Of a stretch of DNA of 64,000 nt, positions 27,051 through 36,429 are shown piece by piece. Source of the DNA: Dichloromethanomonas sp964477085. GTDB lineage: Bacteria; Bacillota; Desulfitobacteriia; Desulfitobacteriales; Syntrophobotulaceae. The stretch's first letter is position 1; every line of letters starts with the position of its first letter. The notes beneath the pieces are model-generated. The model was not told the DNA's origin and did no database searches. It saw nothing but the letters and a program-made list of their open reading frames with translations. Position numbers and translations under genes: made by a program. The stretch covers positions 1 through 64,000 of the forward strand of contig CAYZDF010000008.1 in assembly GCA_964477085.1 (NCBI GenBank), read 5' to 3'.

Positions 27051-28649
27051 ATGACGGGTCATAAAATCAATATTTATGATACAACCCTGAGAGACGGGGC
27101 TCAGGGAGAAGGGGTTCACTTTTCCGTTAAGGATAAATTGGTTTACCTGCAAAAGATGAAAGAAGCCGGTATTCCTTATATTGAAGCAGGATGGCCGGGG
27201 TCTAACCCTAAAGATGATGAATTCTTTCAGAGAGTATTTACAGACAGAAGTAAAGGGGATAATAGTCTGTTGACGACGAGGATCGCAGCCTTTGGCAGTA
27301 CCTGCCGTGTAAACGAATCCCCGGAACAAAGTGAGGTTTTAGCCAGACTTCTTGCCTGTGGTGCGGATACGCTGACAATTTTCGGAAAGACCTGGAGACT
27401 CCATGTCTCAGAAGTTCTGCGGACAGATGTTAACGAAAACTTAAGGCTTATCAGAGAATCGGTGGAGTACCTTGTGAGATCGGGTAAAGAGATATTTTTT
27501 GATGCCGAGCATTTTTTTGATGGATGGTCAGATGACCCGAACTTTGCTTTTAGCTGTCTGGAAGCTGCTTTGCAAGGAGGAGCTAAAGGACTGGTACTTT
27601 GTGATACGAATGGCGGTGCTTTCCCTAAAGAGATTATCGCCGGCGTGGAAGCCGTAATCAAAGCCTACAATCCTTCTGTCCTGGGAATTCACGCCCATAA
27701 CGATGGCGGTATGGCAGTAGCGAACACCCTGGCAGCGGTAGAAGCGGGTGCCAATCAAATTCAGGGGAGTTGGAATGGTTTTGGTGAACGATGTGGCAAT
27801 GCAAATTTAAGTACACTCATTCCATGGCTGCAGCTTAAACTGGGTTATGATCTGATAGCCCCTGAGGTCCTTCAAAATTTAACGCATATTAGCAGGTATG
27901 CTGCGGAATTAGCCAACTATCCGTTTGATGAGAAACAGCCGTTTGTTGGTCGAAGTGCTTTTGCCCATAAGGCTGGGATGCATGTGGATGCCGTATTAAA
28001 AAATAAAAGGACGTTTGAGCATATTGAGCCTGCACTCGTTGGTAATGAACGTCGTGTTCTCGTTTCTGATCAATCCGGCAAAGCCAATATCTGTGAAAGA
28101 ATGCGTCGGTTTAGGGCTCATATCGAGAAAGATGACCCGCTTGTGGAAAAGGCTATGGAAAAAATTAAACAAGCAGAGAAGGAGGGCTTTCAATATGAGA
28201 CTGCAGAAGGGAGCCTTGATCTGCTGATATTGGATATTTTAGGTCAGTTTGAAGCACCCTTTAGCCTGGAAGATTATCACGTCTGGAGCGACCCGCTGCG
28301 AGGGGAGCTAGATTCTGTTGCTGTTATCAAAGTCAAGGTGGAAGACAAATCTGTGCATATCGCAGCAGAAGGGGACGGACCGGTTCATGCCCTGGATAGA
28401 GCCTTAAGGCGTACCTTAAGTACCTTCTTCCCGGTGATTGAAGAAAGTGAACTGGTCGACTATAAGGTAAGGGTCTTGGACGGCTCTCACGGTACGGGGG
28501 CTTTTGTCAGAGTGGTGGTAGAGACTAGGCATGGGCTTCATACTTGGGGAACCATTGGAGTCTCCAGCAATATCTTACGGGCGAGTGCCAAGGCCTTGCT
28601 CGAAGCTTTATATCTCGTTATTCTCAGTGATCAGGGCAAAATGGACTAG
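27051..28649 (+). CDS. cimA: (R)-citramalate synthase (TIGR00977 type)
   Basis: 532 aa from the ATG at 27051, which has GGAGGG 6 bp upstream; an upstream TTG-started frame adds an unconserved leader. The DRE-TIM core opens with INIYDTTLRDGAQGEG, has the metal-binding GIHAHNDGGMAVAN and QGSWNGFGERCGNANL. The C-terminal LeuA-type regulatory domain spans about 400-530. The long variant fits TIGR00977, which condenses pyruvate and acetyl-CoA to citramalate in the pyruvate route to isoleucine. Leucine or homocitrate chemistry is less likely from the sequence type. No other isoleucine gene is adjacent. Confidence 0.85.
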   Translation: MTGHKINIYDTTLRDGAQGEGVHFSVKDKLVYLQKMKEAGIPYIEAGWPGSNPKDDEFFQRVFTDRSKGDNSLLTTRIAAFGSTCRVNESPEQSEVLARLLACGADTLTIFGKTWRLHVSEVLRTDVNENLRLIRESVEYLVRSGKEIFFDAEHFFDGWSDDPNFAFSCLEAALQGGAKGLVLCDTNGGAFPKEIIAGVEAVIKAYNPSVLGIHAHNDGGMAVANTLAAVEAGANQIQGSWNGFGERCGNANLSTLIPWLQLKLGYDLIAPEVLQNLTHISRYAAELANYPFDEKQPFVGRSAFAHKAGMHVDAVLKNKRTFEHIEPALVGNERRVLVSDQSGKANICERMRRFRAHIEKDDPLVEKAMEKIKQAEKEGFQYETAEGSLDLLILDILGQFEAPFSLEDYHVWSDPLRGELDSVAVIKVKVEDKSVHIAAEGDGPVHALDRALRRTLSTFFPVIEESELVDYKVRVLDGSHGTGAFVRVVVETRHGLHTWGTIGVSSNILRASAKALLEALYLVILSDQGKMD

Positions 28650-28955
28650 TACCTTGTAAACTCTAAAATTATAATATAATGGCGAGCAGATTTGAGCATA
28701 ACTGTAAAGGAATTAAAACATTAACGTCGAAAGAAATATGTACATTCAGAAATACCAAGAATAATGGTTGAACTATCCATCCTGACGGGGATGAAGAAGG
28801 AGATTTTGGTATAAGTGATACTTAATCAGGAAAATATGAAAAAAACCAGTAATCTTGCCAAAAATAAACGAAGGTGCTAAACTTAAGCAGAAAACCATAT
28901 CAGCCGGGGATTTAAGCCCTGGCTTGTTGCAATTTAATACAGGATGTGATATGGA
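28650..28955. other. Unassigned 306-bp intergenic region before maf
   Basis: It holds TTGTAA and TATAAT near 28654-28680 (15-bp spacing, a weak promoter), and a purine-rich middle (28780-28810). A hairpin GCCGGGG/CCCTGGC (28903-28923, one G-T pair) lies 30 bp before the maf start. A 14-codon frame begins near 28836 after AGGA. No riboswitch class that I know matches. It may be a leader RNA. Confidence 0.4.
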
Positions 28956-29555
28956 GTGCTGGTACTAGCATCATCGTCTCCACGGCGAAGTGAACTGCTT
29001 CAGGAATGGGGTTTTGATTTTGATCTGATCGTTGCACCGGTATCGGAAGATCTGGAGGGAAAAATTCAACCGGAAGCTGGTGTGCAGGAACTTGCCAGAC
29101 GAAAAGCACTGGCAGGATTTACAGCCTGGGAGAGGCAGAATGGTCTGCACCAGGATCTCATTTTAAGTGCAGATACCATCGTTGTTCTAGACGATAAAAT
29201 CCTGGGGAAGCCTCTTGACGAAAAAGATGCTGAAGTAATGCTTAGGGATTTAAGTGCCAAAACCCATCGGGTTATGACAGCGATAGCACTCGCTTACAGG
29301 GATAAAGATCAGATAATATCTATTGAGACTGATGTAGAGATTTCTGCAGTTTCATTTAGGGAATTGAGTACGCAAGAAATCCTCGATTATATCGCGACCG
29401 GAGAACCGATGGATAAAGCAGCCGCTTATGGGATCCAGGGGGGAGCAGGTAAGTTTGTGACAAAAGTCGATGGCTCACTGACTAACGTCATCGGATTACC
29501 CATGGAACTTTTAATGGCAAAACTTTATGAAAGAGGTATTCTTCCCAATAGATAA
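28956..29555 (+). CDS. maf: Maf-type nucleotide pyrophosphatase
   Basis: 199 aa, starting at GTG 28956 (TGGAG immediately before, AGGATG further up). It opens with LVLASSSPRRSELL, the Maf signature, and contains ILSADTIVVLDDKILGKP and AAAYGIQGGAGKFV, the conserved catalytic Asp and Gln regions. Maf enzymes hydrolyse dTTP/UTP or modified nucleotides and affect septum formation. It is followed at 24 bp by radC, then mreB, the usual order in Bacillus and Clostridia. Confidence 0.93.
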   Translation: MLVLASSSPRRSELLQEWGFDFDLIVAPVSEDLEGKIQPEAGVQELARRKALAGFTAWERQNGLHQDLILSADTIVVLDDKILGKPLDEKDAEVMLRDLSAKTHRVMTAIALAYRDKDQIISIETDVEISAVSFRELSTQEILDYIATGEPMDKAAAYGIQGGAGKFVTKVDGSLTNVIGLPMELLMAKLYERGILPNR

Positions 29556-29579
29556 CGTATCCCAGTGGGGGGTAAAGAG

Positions 29580-30263
29580 ATGAACTACCGCCGGCTAAAA
29601 GATCTTCCGCAGGATCTTAAACCAAGAGAGCGACTTCATCATTTCGGGGCCGAAGTGCTTTCCAATAAGGAGATCCTGGCTATTCTTCTGCGTACCGGTT
29701 CTCAAGGCGAAAATGTCCTGGAACTGGCGGAAAGGATACTGACCGAAGCCGGAGGAATTTCAGGGCTCTCCAGACTATCTTTGCCTGAACTTGAACAGGT
29801 TCATGGTATTGGTCCGGCAAAAGCTGCACAAGTAAAGGCTGCTCTGGAATTAGGCAAACGGAGTGTCTCTTCAGATCCACTAACCAGACCGGTGATCAAT
29901 TCTCCTGGTGATGTTGCGGATCTGGTTATGGAGGAAATGCGGGGACTCGATCGGGAGCATTTCCGTATCATGCACTTAAGTACTCGGAATAATGTTTTGG
30001 GAATCAGTTCTGTTTCGATTGGCTCTCTTAACTCTTCTATCGTGCATCCGCGGGAGTGTTTCAAAGAGGCCATCAGACGAAATGCCAACACGATTATTCT
30101 TCTGCACAATCACCCCAGCGGCGATCCGACACCAAGCAGGGAGGATTTGGATATAACCAAACGGCTGGCAGAAGGAGGCAGGATTCTGGGTATCGATGTC
30201 TTAGACCACGTCATTATCGGAGACAAACGTTATGTGAGTCTTAAAGAGCAGGGTGTTATCTAA
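29580..30263 (+). CDS. radC: RadC-family JAMM-domain protein
   Basis: 227 aa from the ATG at 29580 (GGGGGGTAAAGAG upstream). It begins RRLKDLPQDLKPRERL, has a helix-hairpin-helix-like segment (ELEQVHGIGPAKAAQVKAAL) at about 65-85 and a C-terminal JAMM motif HNHPSGDPTPSREDLD. Zinc ligands are intact. The old link to DNA repair is doubtful, so the role is unsettled. It is co-directional between maf and mreB. Confidence 0.92.
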   Translation: MNYRRLKDLPQDLKPRERLHHFGAEVLSNKEILAILLRTGSQGENVLELAERILTEAGGISGLSRLSLPELEQVHGIGPAKAAQVKAALELGKRSVSSDPLTRPVINSPGDVADLVMEEMRGLDREHFRIMHLSTRNNVLGISSVSIGSLNSSIVHPRECFKEAIRRNANTIILLHNHPSGDPTPSREDLDITKRLAEGGRILGIDVLDHVIIGDKRYVSLKEQGVI

Positions 30264-30390
30264 CGGCAGTAAGCAAAAAAAATATTGTCTCCTAAAATCA
30301 AATAAAAAAAATAATTAAGCATGAAAAACAGTTCTAGTGGGAAACTAAGTAAAGTTTGGATATTTATAGCATGAAGGGAGCAAACTAACC

Positions 30391-31407
30391 ATGTTTTTTT
30401 CCAAAGACCTTGGTATTGATTTAGGGACAGCGAATACGCTGGTGCATATGAAAGGAAAAGGAATAATCGTTCGGGAACCATCTGTGGTTGCGATGGATAT
30501 AGAGAAGAATGAGCCTCTGGCCGTAGGGGACAGAGCAAAAGAAATGATCGGCAGAACGCCGGGAAATATCGTGGCGATCAGACCGCTTAAAGATGGTGTC
30601 ATTTCCGACTTCAATGTTACACAAAAAATGTTGAAGTATTTCATCAATCGAGCCTTAGGTTCGAAGTTCCAATTTGCGCGTCCTCGGGTCGTTATCTGTG
30701 TTCCTTCTGGTGTTACGGCTGTGGAAGAAAGAGCCGTAAAAGAAGCTGCTCTGGCGGCTGGTGCCAAAGACCCGATCATCATGGAAGAACCTATGGCGGC
30801 AGCTATCGGTGCAGGGCTTCCTGTCAGTGAACCAACAGGAAATATGATTGTCGATATTGGCGGAGGAACAACAGAGGTAGCGGTTATGTCCATGGGTGGA
30901 ATTGTTACTGCTGGTTCTATCAGGGTAGCTGGGGATGAGATGGATGAGGCCATTATTGCCTATATCAAGAAAACTTATAATTTATTCGTTGGTTATCAAT
31001 CGGCTGAAACCATCAAGAAGGAAATCGGAGCTGCCTACATGCCGGTTAAAGATGCCGTCTATACCATTAAGGGAAGAGATCTTTTGACCGGTCTTCCGAA
31101 GAATGTGGAGATCACCTCAGAGGAGATTGTCGAAGCCTTGAGCGAACCGGTTACAGCCATTGTCGAAGCCGTTAAAAACTGTCTGGAAAAAACACCTCCG
31201 GAACTGGCAGCAGATATCATGGATCGAGGTATAATTATGGCAGGGGGAGGTTCCCTCCTGCGTAACCTGGACAGACTGATCGCTGATCAGACTGGTATAC
31301 CGGTACATCTCGCCGAAGATCCGCTTTCCTGTGTTGCTTTGGGAACGGGAAAAGTACTGGAGAATGAAGAGATATTAAGGAAGATTGCCGCTTTGCAAAA
31401 AAATTAA
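30391..31407 (+). CDS. mreB: Rod shape-determining actin-like protein MreB
   Basis: 338 aa, an actin/HSP70 ATPase fold. Phosphate-1 loop LGIDLGTANTLVH, phosphate-2 MIVDIGGGTTEVAVMS, adenosine motif IIMAGGGSLLRNLD. It forms membrane-bound filaments that guide sidewall synthesis with MreC, MreD, PBP2 and RodA, all downstream here. AAGGGAG lies before the ATG. mreC follows at 19 bp. Confidence 0.96.
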   Translation: MFFSKDLGIDLGTANTLVHMKGKGIIVREPSVVAMDIEKNEPLAVGDRAKEMIGRTPGNIVAIRPLKDGVISDFNVTQKMLKYFINRALGSKFQFARPRVVICVPSGVTAVEERAVKEAALAAGAKDPIIMEEPMAAAIGAGLPVSEPTGNMIVDIGGGTTEVAVMSMGGIVTAGSIRVAGDEMDEAIIAYIKKTYNLFVGYQSAETIKKEIGAAYMPVKDAVYTIKGRDLLTGLPKNVEITSEEIVEALSEPVTAIVEAVKNCLEKTPPELAADIMDRGIIMAGGGSLLRNLDRLIADQTGIPVHLAEDPLSCVALGTGKVLENEEILRKIAALQKN

Positions 31408-31426
31408 AAAGCGGGAGGAGAATTTG

Positions 31427-32293
31427 GTGGGGAAAAAGATCAACCCCATGGGGATTGCTGTTCTGGTTTTTGCTGTCATTCTTATCACCTTGACGGCTAT
31501 TCGCCTTACGGGACTGAGTAGTGATTTTCCAAATCCCGTTGGCAATGCAATGGACCGGGTTTTATCCCCGGTGGAAAGAGCGATCTGCTATATAGGAGAT
31601 GGTGTTAAAGATAACGTCCGTACCATCTTTAGTTTTCGTACCGTTAAATCTGAAAATGAAGAACTCAGAAAACAAGTGGAACAACTAAAAGGTGATAACC
31701 TCCAGCTCAAGCAGCAAGTTCTGGCTGCACTTCGGTATCAGGAGTTGGATCAAGGGGTATTCCAAAGTCCGACGTTACAGAAGTTTAATAAGATTGGAGC
31801 TACTGTGGTTAACCGCAATCCCAGTGCCTGGTATCAGATCGTAACGGTGAATAAGGGCAGCAATCATGGTGTCAAAATCGATGATCCGGCAGTTGCTAAT
31901 CTGGGACTTGTCGGAAAAGTGGTGTCGGTTTCTTCGACGACTTCTGATATTTTGCTTATCCTGGACGGAGAAGGACAAGTTGGTGCTCTGGTTAGGGATA
32001 GTAATGGTAAAGCGATATTTGGTATCCTCCGTGGAACGTATAAGAAGGAGTCCAGACTTAATATTGAAGGAAGTTTAGAGATGAATTTCCGTCAGGCCGA
32101 TGAGGTCAATGTCGGCGATCTGGTCTTTACTTCAGGTTTGGGCGGAGTCTATCCTAAAGATATTCCCATCGGCGTCGTAGCCGGAGTCAGATTGGATTCC
32201 ACTGGTTTGCTTAAAACCGCAGCCATTGATCCCATCGTTAATTTTGATGCTATTGAAGAAGTATATTTAGTAGACATGCCGGAGGGAAGCTAA
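31427..32293 (+). CDS. mreC: Cell shape protein MreC
   Basis: 288 aa from GTG 31427. GGGAGGAG (31413-31420) is 6 bp upstream; the adjacent TTG at 31424 is too close, and the frame open from 31385 would overlap mreB. One membrane span (GIAVLVFAVILITLTAIRL), then a coiled coil (SENEELRKQVEQLKGDNLQLKQQV, about 75-105), then the two beta-barrel domain. It acts as the scaffold between MreB and the synthesis machinery. It overlaps mreD by one base (TAATG). Confidence 0.92.
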   Translation: MGKKINPMGIAVLVFAVILITLTAIRLTGLSSDFPNPVGNAMDRVLSPVERAICYIGDGVKDNVRTIFSFRTVKSENEELRKQVEQLKGDNLQLKQQVLAALRYQELDQGVFQSPTLQKFNKIGATVVNRNPSAWYQIVTVNKGSNHGVKIDDPAVANLGLVGKVVSVSSTTSDILLILDGEGQVGALVRDSNGKAIFGILRGTYKKESRLNIEGSLEMNFRQADEVNVGDLVFTSGLGGVYPKDIPIGVVAGVRLDSTGLLKTAAIDPIVNFDAIEEVYLVDMPEGS

Positions 32294-32811
32294 TGAAACG
32301 GTATCTTTTGATGTTTGCGATCCTCATGGTATGTCTCATCTTACCGGGAACCGTTTTTCATTATTGGTCCTGGGCAGGTATTAAGCCTGACTTCGCCATG
32401 CTATGGGTGATTTATCTTGCACTCCACCACCGGCCGGCTGAAGGTATCACTTACGGCATTATCTCAGGCTTGCTGGTTGATATGTACTTTGGCCGCTATA
32501 TTGGCCTGTATGCGATCACCTTTGCCGTAGTGGCACTCTTAATCAGCTTATTACAACAGCGTTGGTATAAAGAGAATATCCCATTAACGATGGTTTTGGC
32601 GTTTATCGTCTCTTTTTTAGGACAGACAATGATTGTGATAATTGCTTCCACGGCGGGACTCAACTGGTATTTTGTTGAAGCTTTCAAGATCATATTAGGT
32701 ATCGCGCTCTACAATTCTTTACTAGTCCCATTGACTTACCCTCTTATTCACAAATCCTTTACCAGTGGGCTTTTGCATCAGAAATCCAAATATGTGTATC
32801 AGAAATCATAA
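32293..32811 (+). CDS. mreD: Rod shape-determining protein MreD
   Basis: 172 aa, with about five membrane spans. The segment KPDFAMLWVIYLALHH followed by GIISGLLVDMYFG matches the conserved P-D-x and GxxxDxxxG features of MreD. It works in the elongasome membrane complex. The ATG overlaps the mreC stop. Confidence 0.88.
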   Translation: MKRYLLMFAILMVCLILPGTVFHYWSWAGIKPDFAMLWVIYLALHHRPAEGITYGIISGLLVDMYFGRYIGLYAITFAVVALLISLLQQRWYKENIPLTMVLAFIVSFLGQTMIVIIASTAGLNWYFVEAFKIILGIALYNSLLVPLTYPLIHKSFTSGLLHQKSKYVYQKS

Positions 32812-32826
32812 TGGGAGGGAGTAAGG

Positions 32827-34890
32827 ATGGAAAAAAGGAATCGGCAGCCTTATCACCAAAGGCTTACAGGACTCGGCATCGCTGTTGTCTTCATTTTTTT
32901 AGTATTGGCATTTAACCTCTGGAGGCTGCAGATCGCCAAGGCTTCTCATTACGCTGAGCTTGCAGCGGGTAATGCTATTAAGAATGTAACGACACCGTCT
33001 GTTCGCGGGGAGATTGTTGATGCCAAGAATCGAGTTTTGGTTCACAGTGTTCCTAAGTTTGCCCTGATTCTGGACTGGACGGATTTACAAAAAGTAAACA
33101 GCAATTGGAAGGATGTTGTTGCAAAACTATCTGAATACATAAAGCCATATTGGCCTAATGCCAATCAGTCAGCAGAGCTTATCACCGAAGATATCTTCGT
33201 CATGATCCGTAACCAGTGGGAAAGTTATCGTCCTGTCGTTATCCTGGAGGATGTTTCGCCACAGTTACAAGCTGTCATCGCTGAACACAGCAATGAGCTG
33301 CCGGGTGTCAGCATTGAACCGATCCCTATCAGAGTCTATACCCAGGGCACCTTACTGGGGCAAGTGTTAGGGTTTGTCCGTGAAATCAGTGAGAAGGAAA
33401 TTGAACAATTTAATCTGCAAGCGGAGAAAAAGGGAGACGACTACCGATATACACAAGGCGATCTTGTGGGTAAGATGGGAGTCGAAAAAAGTTATGATGT
33501 CTGGCTGAGAGGAGATCATGGCATCGATCGGGTCGAGATTGACAGTAATGCCAGACCTGCGGAAAGGGTAACGATTGAAGAAGCGAAACCGGGATATACC
33601 ATCAAACTGACAGTTGACAGTGAACTTCAAAAGGCTATGGAAAATAAGCTTGACGAAGTTATTAAGAATATCGCCAGCAAACATCGGGATGCCCAGGCAG
33701 GTGCTGCAGTGGTCATTGATGTCAAGACTGGTAAAATACTGGCCATGGCCTCCAGACCTTTTATGGATCCCAATGAACTGATTGGTGTAATTTCCGAGGA
33801 AACAGCAGAACGCTATTTCAGCAGTGAAGATGCGGCTTCTTTTAACCGGGCCCTCACCGGACTGTATGCACCCGGTTCTACATTTAAGATGATTACAGCG
33901 ATGGCCGGCTTGGAAGCGGGTGTCGTCAAGCCCAATGATTTTTTTGCCGATGTTCCTTCTTCGGTAGGCCCCGGACCTGTAATTGCCGAGTGGGGAGGCT
34001 ATAACTTCGGAATGGTCAACCTTTACCGTGGTTTGGCCAAGTCTTCCAATATCTATTTCCAGATCGTAGGGCGGAGGGTGTTTGACAAACAGCCTGAGTT
34101 AATCCGAAAGATTTGTCATGAGTTTGGATTAGCAGTCCCTACCGGGATTGATATCCCGGGTGAAGAAATTGGAATTGCACCTTCACCGGAATGGAAAAAA
34201 GAATATTTTAAACCTTATTATGATGGACAAAGAGAAAAACAACTGAAAGAGATCGACGATAAATATACTAAATTATTAGCGGATGCTAAGGATGAGAATC
34301 AAAAGAAGATACTGCAGAAGCAGAAGGAAAATGAAATAGCTCTGGTTGAGGCCGGTTACAAAGAAAAAATTGATTACTATGTGAATTGGAGGATGTTTGA
34401 CAGTTATAACAATTCCATTGGTCAGGGTTATAACTCTTACTCTCTCATTCAATTGGCTAATTACGTGGCAACCGTTGTCAATGGCGGAAAGCGTTATAAA
34501 CCTTACCTGGTGGATCAGATCATCAATCCCATAACCGGAGAAGTGGTGAAACAGAATAAACCGGAAGTGTTAAATGAGGTTTCCGTTTCTGAGGAAACGC
34601 TTGCCGAAGTAAAGAAAGCTATGGCTGGAGTCACGAGTGGAGAGGGGACAGCAGCTTGGCTCTTTGCTGATGTCCCGCAGTTCAGCGGGGGAGGAAAGAC
34701 CGGAACAGCCCAAATCGGCTCTAAAGGTACTGCCAAAGGTGAGATGTATAACGGGATGTTCGTTGCTTTTGCTCCTTATGATGATCCGCAAATCGCTTTT
34801 GCCGGTGTTGTAGAATATGGAGGGCATGGTGGAGATACGGCAGGTTATGTCGCCAAAGAGGCGTTTATCCAGTATTTCGGTTGGAAATAG
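32827..34890 (+). CDS. mrdA: Penicillin-binding protein 2, elongasome transpeptidase
   Basis: 687 aa. N-terminal membrane span (GIAVVFIFLVLAFNLW), PBP dimerisation domain, then the transpeptidase domain with SxxK motif STFK in YAPGSTFKM, SxN motif SSN in AKSSNIYF, and KTG in GGKTGTAQ. A charged helical insertion rich in Lys, Glu and Asp (about residues 463-518) lies between the SxN and KTG motifs; I recall similar inserts in clostridial PBP2 but cannot check. AGGGAG precedes the ATG. It pairs with RodA, found 1.5 kb downstream. Confidence 0.94.
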   Translation: MEKRNRQPYHQRLTGLGIAVVFIFLVLAFNLWRLQIAKASHYAELAAGNAIKNVTTPSVRGEIVDAKNRVLVHSVPKFALILDWTDLQKVNSNWKDVVAKLSEYIKPYWPNANQSAELITEDIFVMIRNQWESYRPVVILEDVSPQLQAVIAEHSNELPGVSIEPIPIRVYTQGTLLGQVLGFVREISEKEIEQFNLQAEKKGDDYRYTQGDLVGKMGVEKSYDVWLRGDHGIDRVEIDSNARPAERVTIEEAKPGYTIKLTVDSELQKAMENKLDEVIKNIASKHRDAQAGAAVVIDVKTGKILAMASRPFMDPNELIGVISEETAERYFSSEDAASFNRALTGLYAPGSTFKMITAMAGLEAGVVKPNDFFADVPSSVGPGPVIAEWGGYNFGMVNLYRGLAKSSNIYFQIVGRRVFDKQPELIRKICHEFGLAVPTGIDIPGEEIGIAPSPEWKKEYFKPYYDGQREKQLKEIDDKYTKLLADAKDENQKKILQKQKENEIALVEAGYKEKIDYYVNWRMFDSYNNSIGQGYNSYSLIQLANYVATVVNGGKRYKPYLVDQIINPITGEVVKQNKPEVLNEVSVSEETLAEVKKAMAGVTSGEGTAAWLFADVPQFSGGGKTGTAQIGSKGTAKGEMYNGMFVAFAPYDDPQIAFAGVVEYGGHGGDTAGYVAKEAFIQYFGWK

Positions 34891-34907
34891 GCGTATTTGT
34901 AAGAATA

Positions 34908-34936
34908 ACCGGGGAATTTGAACCTCGGTTTTTCCT
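34908..34936 (+). terminator. Terminator after mrdA
   Basis: ACCGGGG (34908-34914) pairs with CCTCGGT (34923-34929, one wobble), followed by TTTTTCC. It separates mreBCD-mrdA from minDE. Confidence 0.7.
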
Positions 34937-35136
34937 TTTTTCTAAAGGAAATGGATGGGCTTCTGTAGAATCATTTTTCCAAGAAACCTAAAGATTTTAA
35001 TGATAAATCTTCAGGAATAATTTCCAGGTTAAATACATGCCAATAATATTTTTTTAACTATTATTATGTTAAATATTACCTGGAATGGTATTTAGTGTAA
35101 TTATTATTACATATTAGATGAAAGGTAGGCTTGGAT

Positions 35137-35931
35137 ATGGGTGAAACAATTGTAGTAACATCAGGGAAAGGCGGTGTAGGCAAAACTACCACGACAGCGA
35201 ATCTTGGGACAGCCTTAGCGTTTGCAGGATATAAGGTAGTATTGGTTGACACGGATATTGGTCTGCGGAACCTTGACGTCGTCATGGGGCTGGAGAACAG
35301 GATTGTGTATGATATCGTCGATGTAACCAGCGGTAACTGTCGACTCAAGCAGGCTCTCATCAAAGACAAACGATTTGACAGTTTATACCTGCTTCCAGCA
35401 GCTCAGACCAAGGATAAGACAGCAGTAAGTCCGGATGAGATGGAAGCTTTGTGCAATGAATTACAAGACGACTTTGACTATATATTAATCGATTGTCCTG
35501 CAGGTATTGAACAAGGATTCTATAATGCCATTGCAGGAGCAGATAAAGCGATCGTTGTTACCACTCCGGAAGTAAGCGCAGTACGTGATGCTGACAGAAT
35601 CATCGGCTTGTTAGAGAGTGCTGACTTGCGTAATCCTAAGCTGGTTATTAACCGTATTCGTCCCAAGATGGTCAGGCAGGGAGATATGATGGATATCGAA
35701 GATATAGTTGATATATTAGCCATTGATCTTCTTGGTGTAGTTCCGGAGGATGAGAAGATCATCGTCTCTACCAACAGGGGTGAACCTGCGGTTATGGATG
35801 TTGTATCTCATGCAGGCGAAGCTTATCGAAGGATCGCTCAACGGATCAGGGGTGAAGAGGTTCCACTTATGAATCTCGATGTATCCAATAATATTATGGA
35901 TAAGCTTCGGAAATTAGTCGGCATACGCTAG
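35137..35931 (+). CDS. minD: Septum site-determining ATPase MinD
   Basis: 264 aa from the ATG at 35137 (AAAGGTAGG upstream); a TTG two codons earlier is too close to that site. Deviant Walker A GKGGVGKTTT at residues 9-18, switch region VDTDIGLRNLDVVMGL, Walker B YILIDCPAGI, and a C-terminal amphipathic membrane-targeting helix (IMDKLRKLVGI). With MinE it oscillates and places the division inhibitor MinC. No minC gene is in the window, although it precedes minD in many relatives. Confidence 0.95.
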   Translation: MGETIVVTSGKGGVGKTTTTANLGTALAFAGYKVVLVDTDIGLRNLDVVMGLENRIVYDIVDVTSGNCRLKQALIKDKRFDSLYLLPAAQTKDKTAVSPDEMEALCNELQDDFDYILIDCPAGIEQGFYNAIAGADKAIVVTTPEVSAVRDADRIIGLLESADLRNPKLVINRIRPKMVRQGDMMDIEDIVDILAIDLLGVVPEDEKIIVSTNRGEPAVMDVVSHAGEAYRRIAQRIRGEEVPLMNLDVSNNIMDKLRKLVGIR

Positions 35932-35954
35932 CCCTGCACAGAGGGGAGGTAATA

Positions 35955-36245
35955 ATGTTGTGGGATCTTTTATATCGTGTGCTGGGCAAAGAAACTTCAA
36001 GTAGTCGTTTCCATGCTAAGGAGCGGTTACGTTTGGTACTGGTTCATGACCGGGCCAACATATCACCCTCTCTAATGAACAGATTAAAGGAAGATCTAAT
36101 AAGGGTGATATCCAATTATATGGTCATTGATGAAGACGGAATGGAGGTGCATCTGGATCAGGATGAAAGAGAAGTCGCGCTGATTGCAAGTATTCCTGTT
36201 AAAAACATCAGACGGGATTATATGGAGAGGGCTCAGACTTCATAA
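35955..36245 (+). CDS. minE: Cell division topological specificity factor MinE
   Basis: 96 aa. The N-terminal amphipathic stretch (WDLLYRVLG), the MinD-contact strand (RLRLVLVHDRANISPSLM) and the C-terminal topological-specificity domain (EVALIASIPVKNIRR) are all visible. It stimulates MinD ATPase and restricts the Min zone to the poles. GAGGGGAGG is before the ATG, 24 bp after minD. A terminator follows. Confidence 0.93.
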   Translation: MLWDLLYRVLGKETSSSRFHAKERLRLVLVHDRANISPSLMNRLKEDLIRVISNYMVIDEDGMEVHLDQDEREVALIASIPVKNIRRDYMERAQTS

Positions 36246-36321
36246 ATAGTTTTTCGAAAGTAAATATTTAAATTAATATTTTTGATTTGTTTTTGCTCAT
36301 TAGTCTATACTCAAATTTGAT

Positions 36322-36345
36322 CCGGCCAAATGGCCGGTTTTTTTT
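36322..36345 (+). terminator. Terminator after minE
   Basis: Perfect 6-bp GC stem CCGGCC/GGCCGG (36322-36327 and 36332-36337), AAAT loop and eight T residues. Confidence 0.88.
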
Positions 36346-36429
36346 AATAAACTTTTTTAAAGTATCATCCTGTGATATAATTTTTCTGTTAAAATGGATC
36401 GGAAAACCTTTCACTTAGGGGAAAAACAC

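Noticed and set aside
28836..28880. 14-codon frame with AGGA upstream, before maf
   Set aside because: Too short to support as a leader peptide without conservation.
30345..30953. Open minus-strand frame of 202 codons opposite mreB
   Set aside because: It is low-complexity (Ser/Thr/Ala/Ile) and fully explained by mreB codon use.
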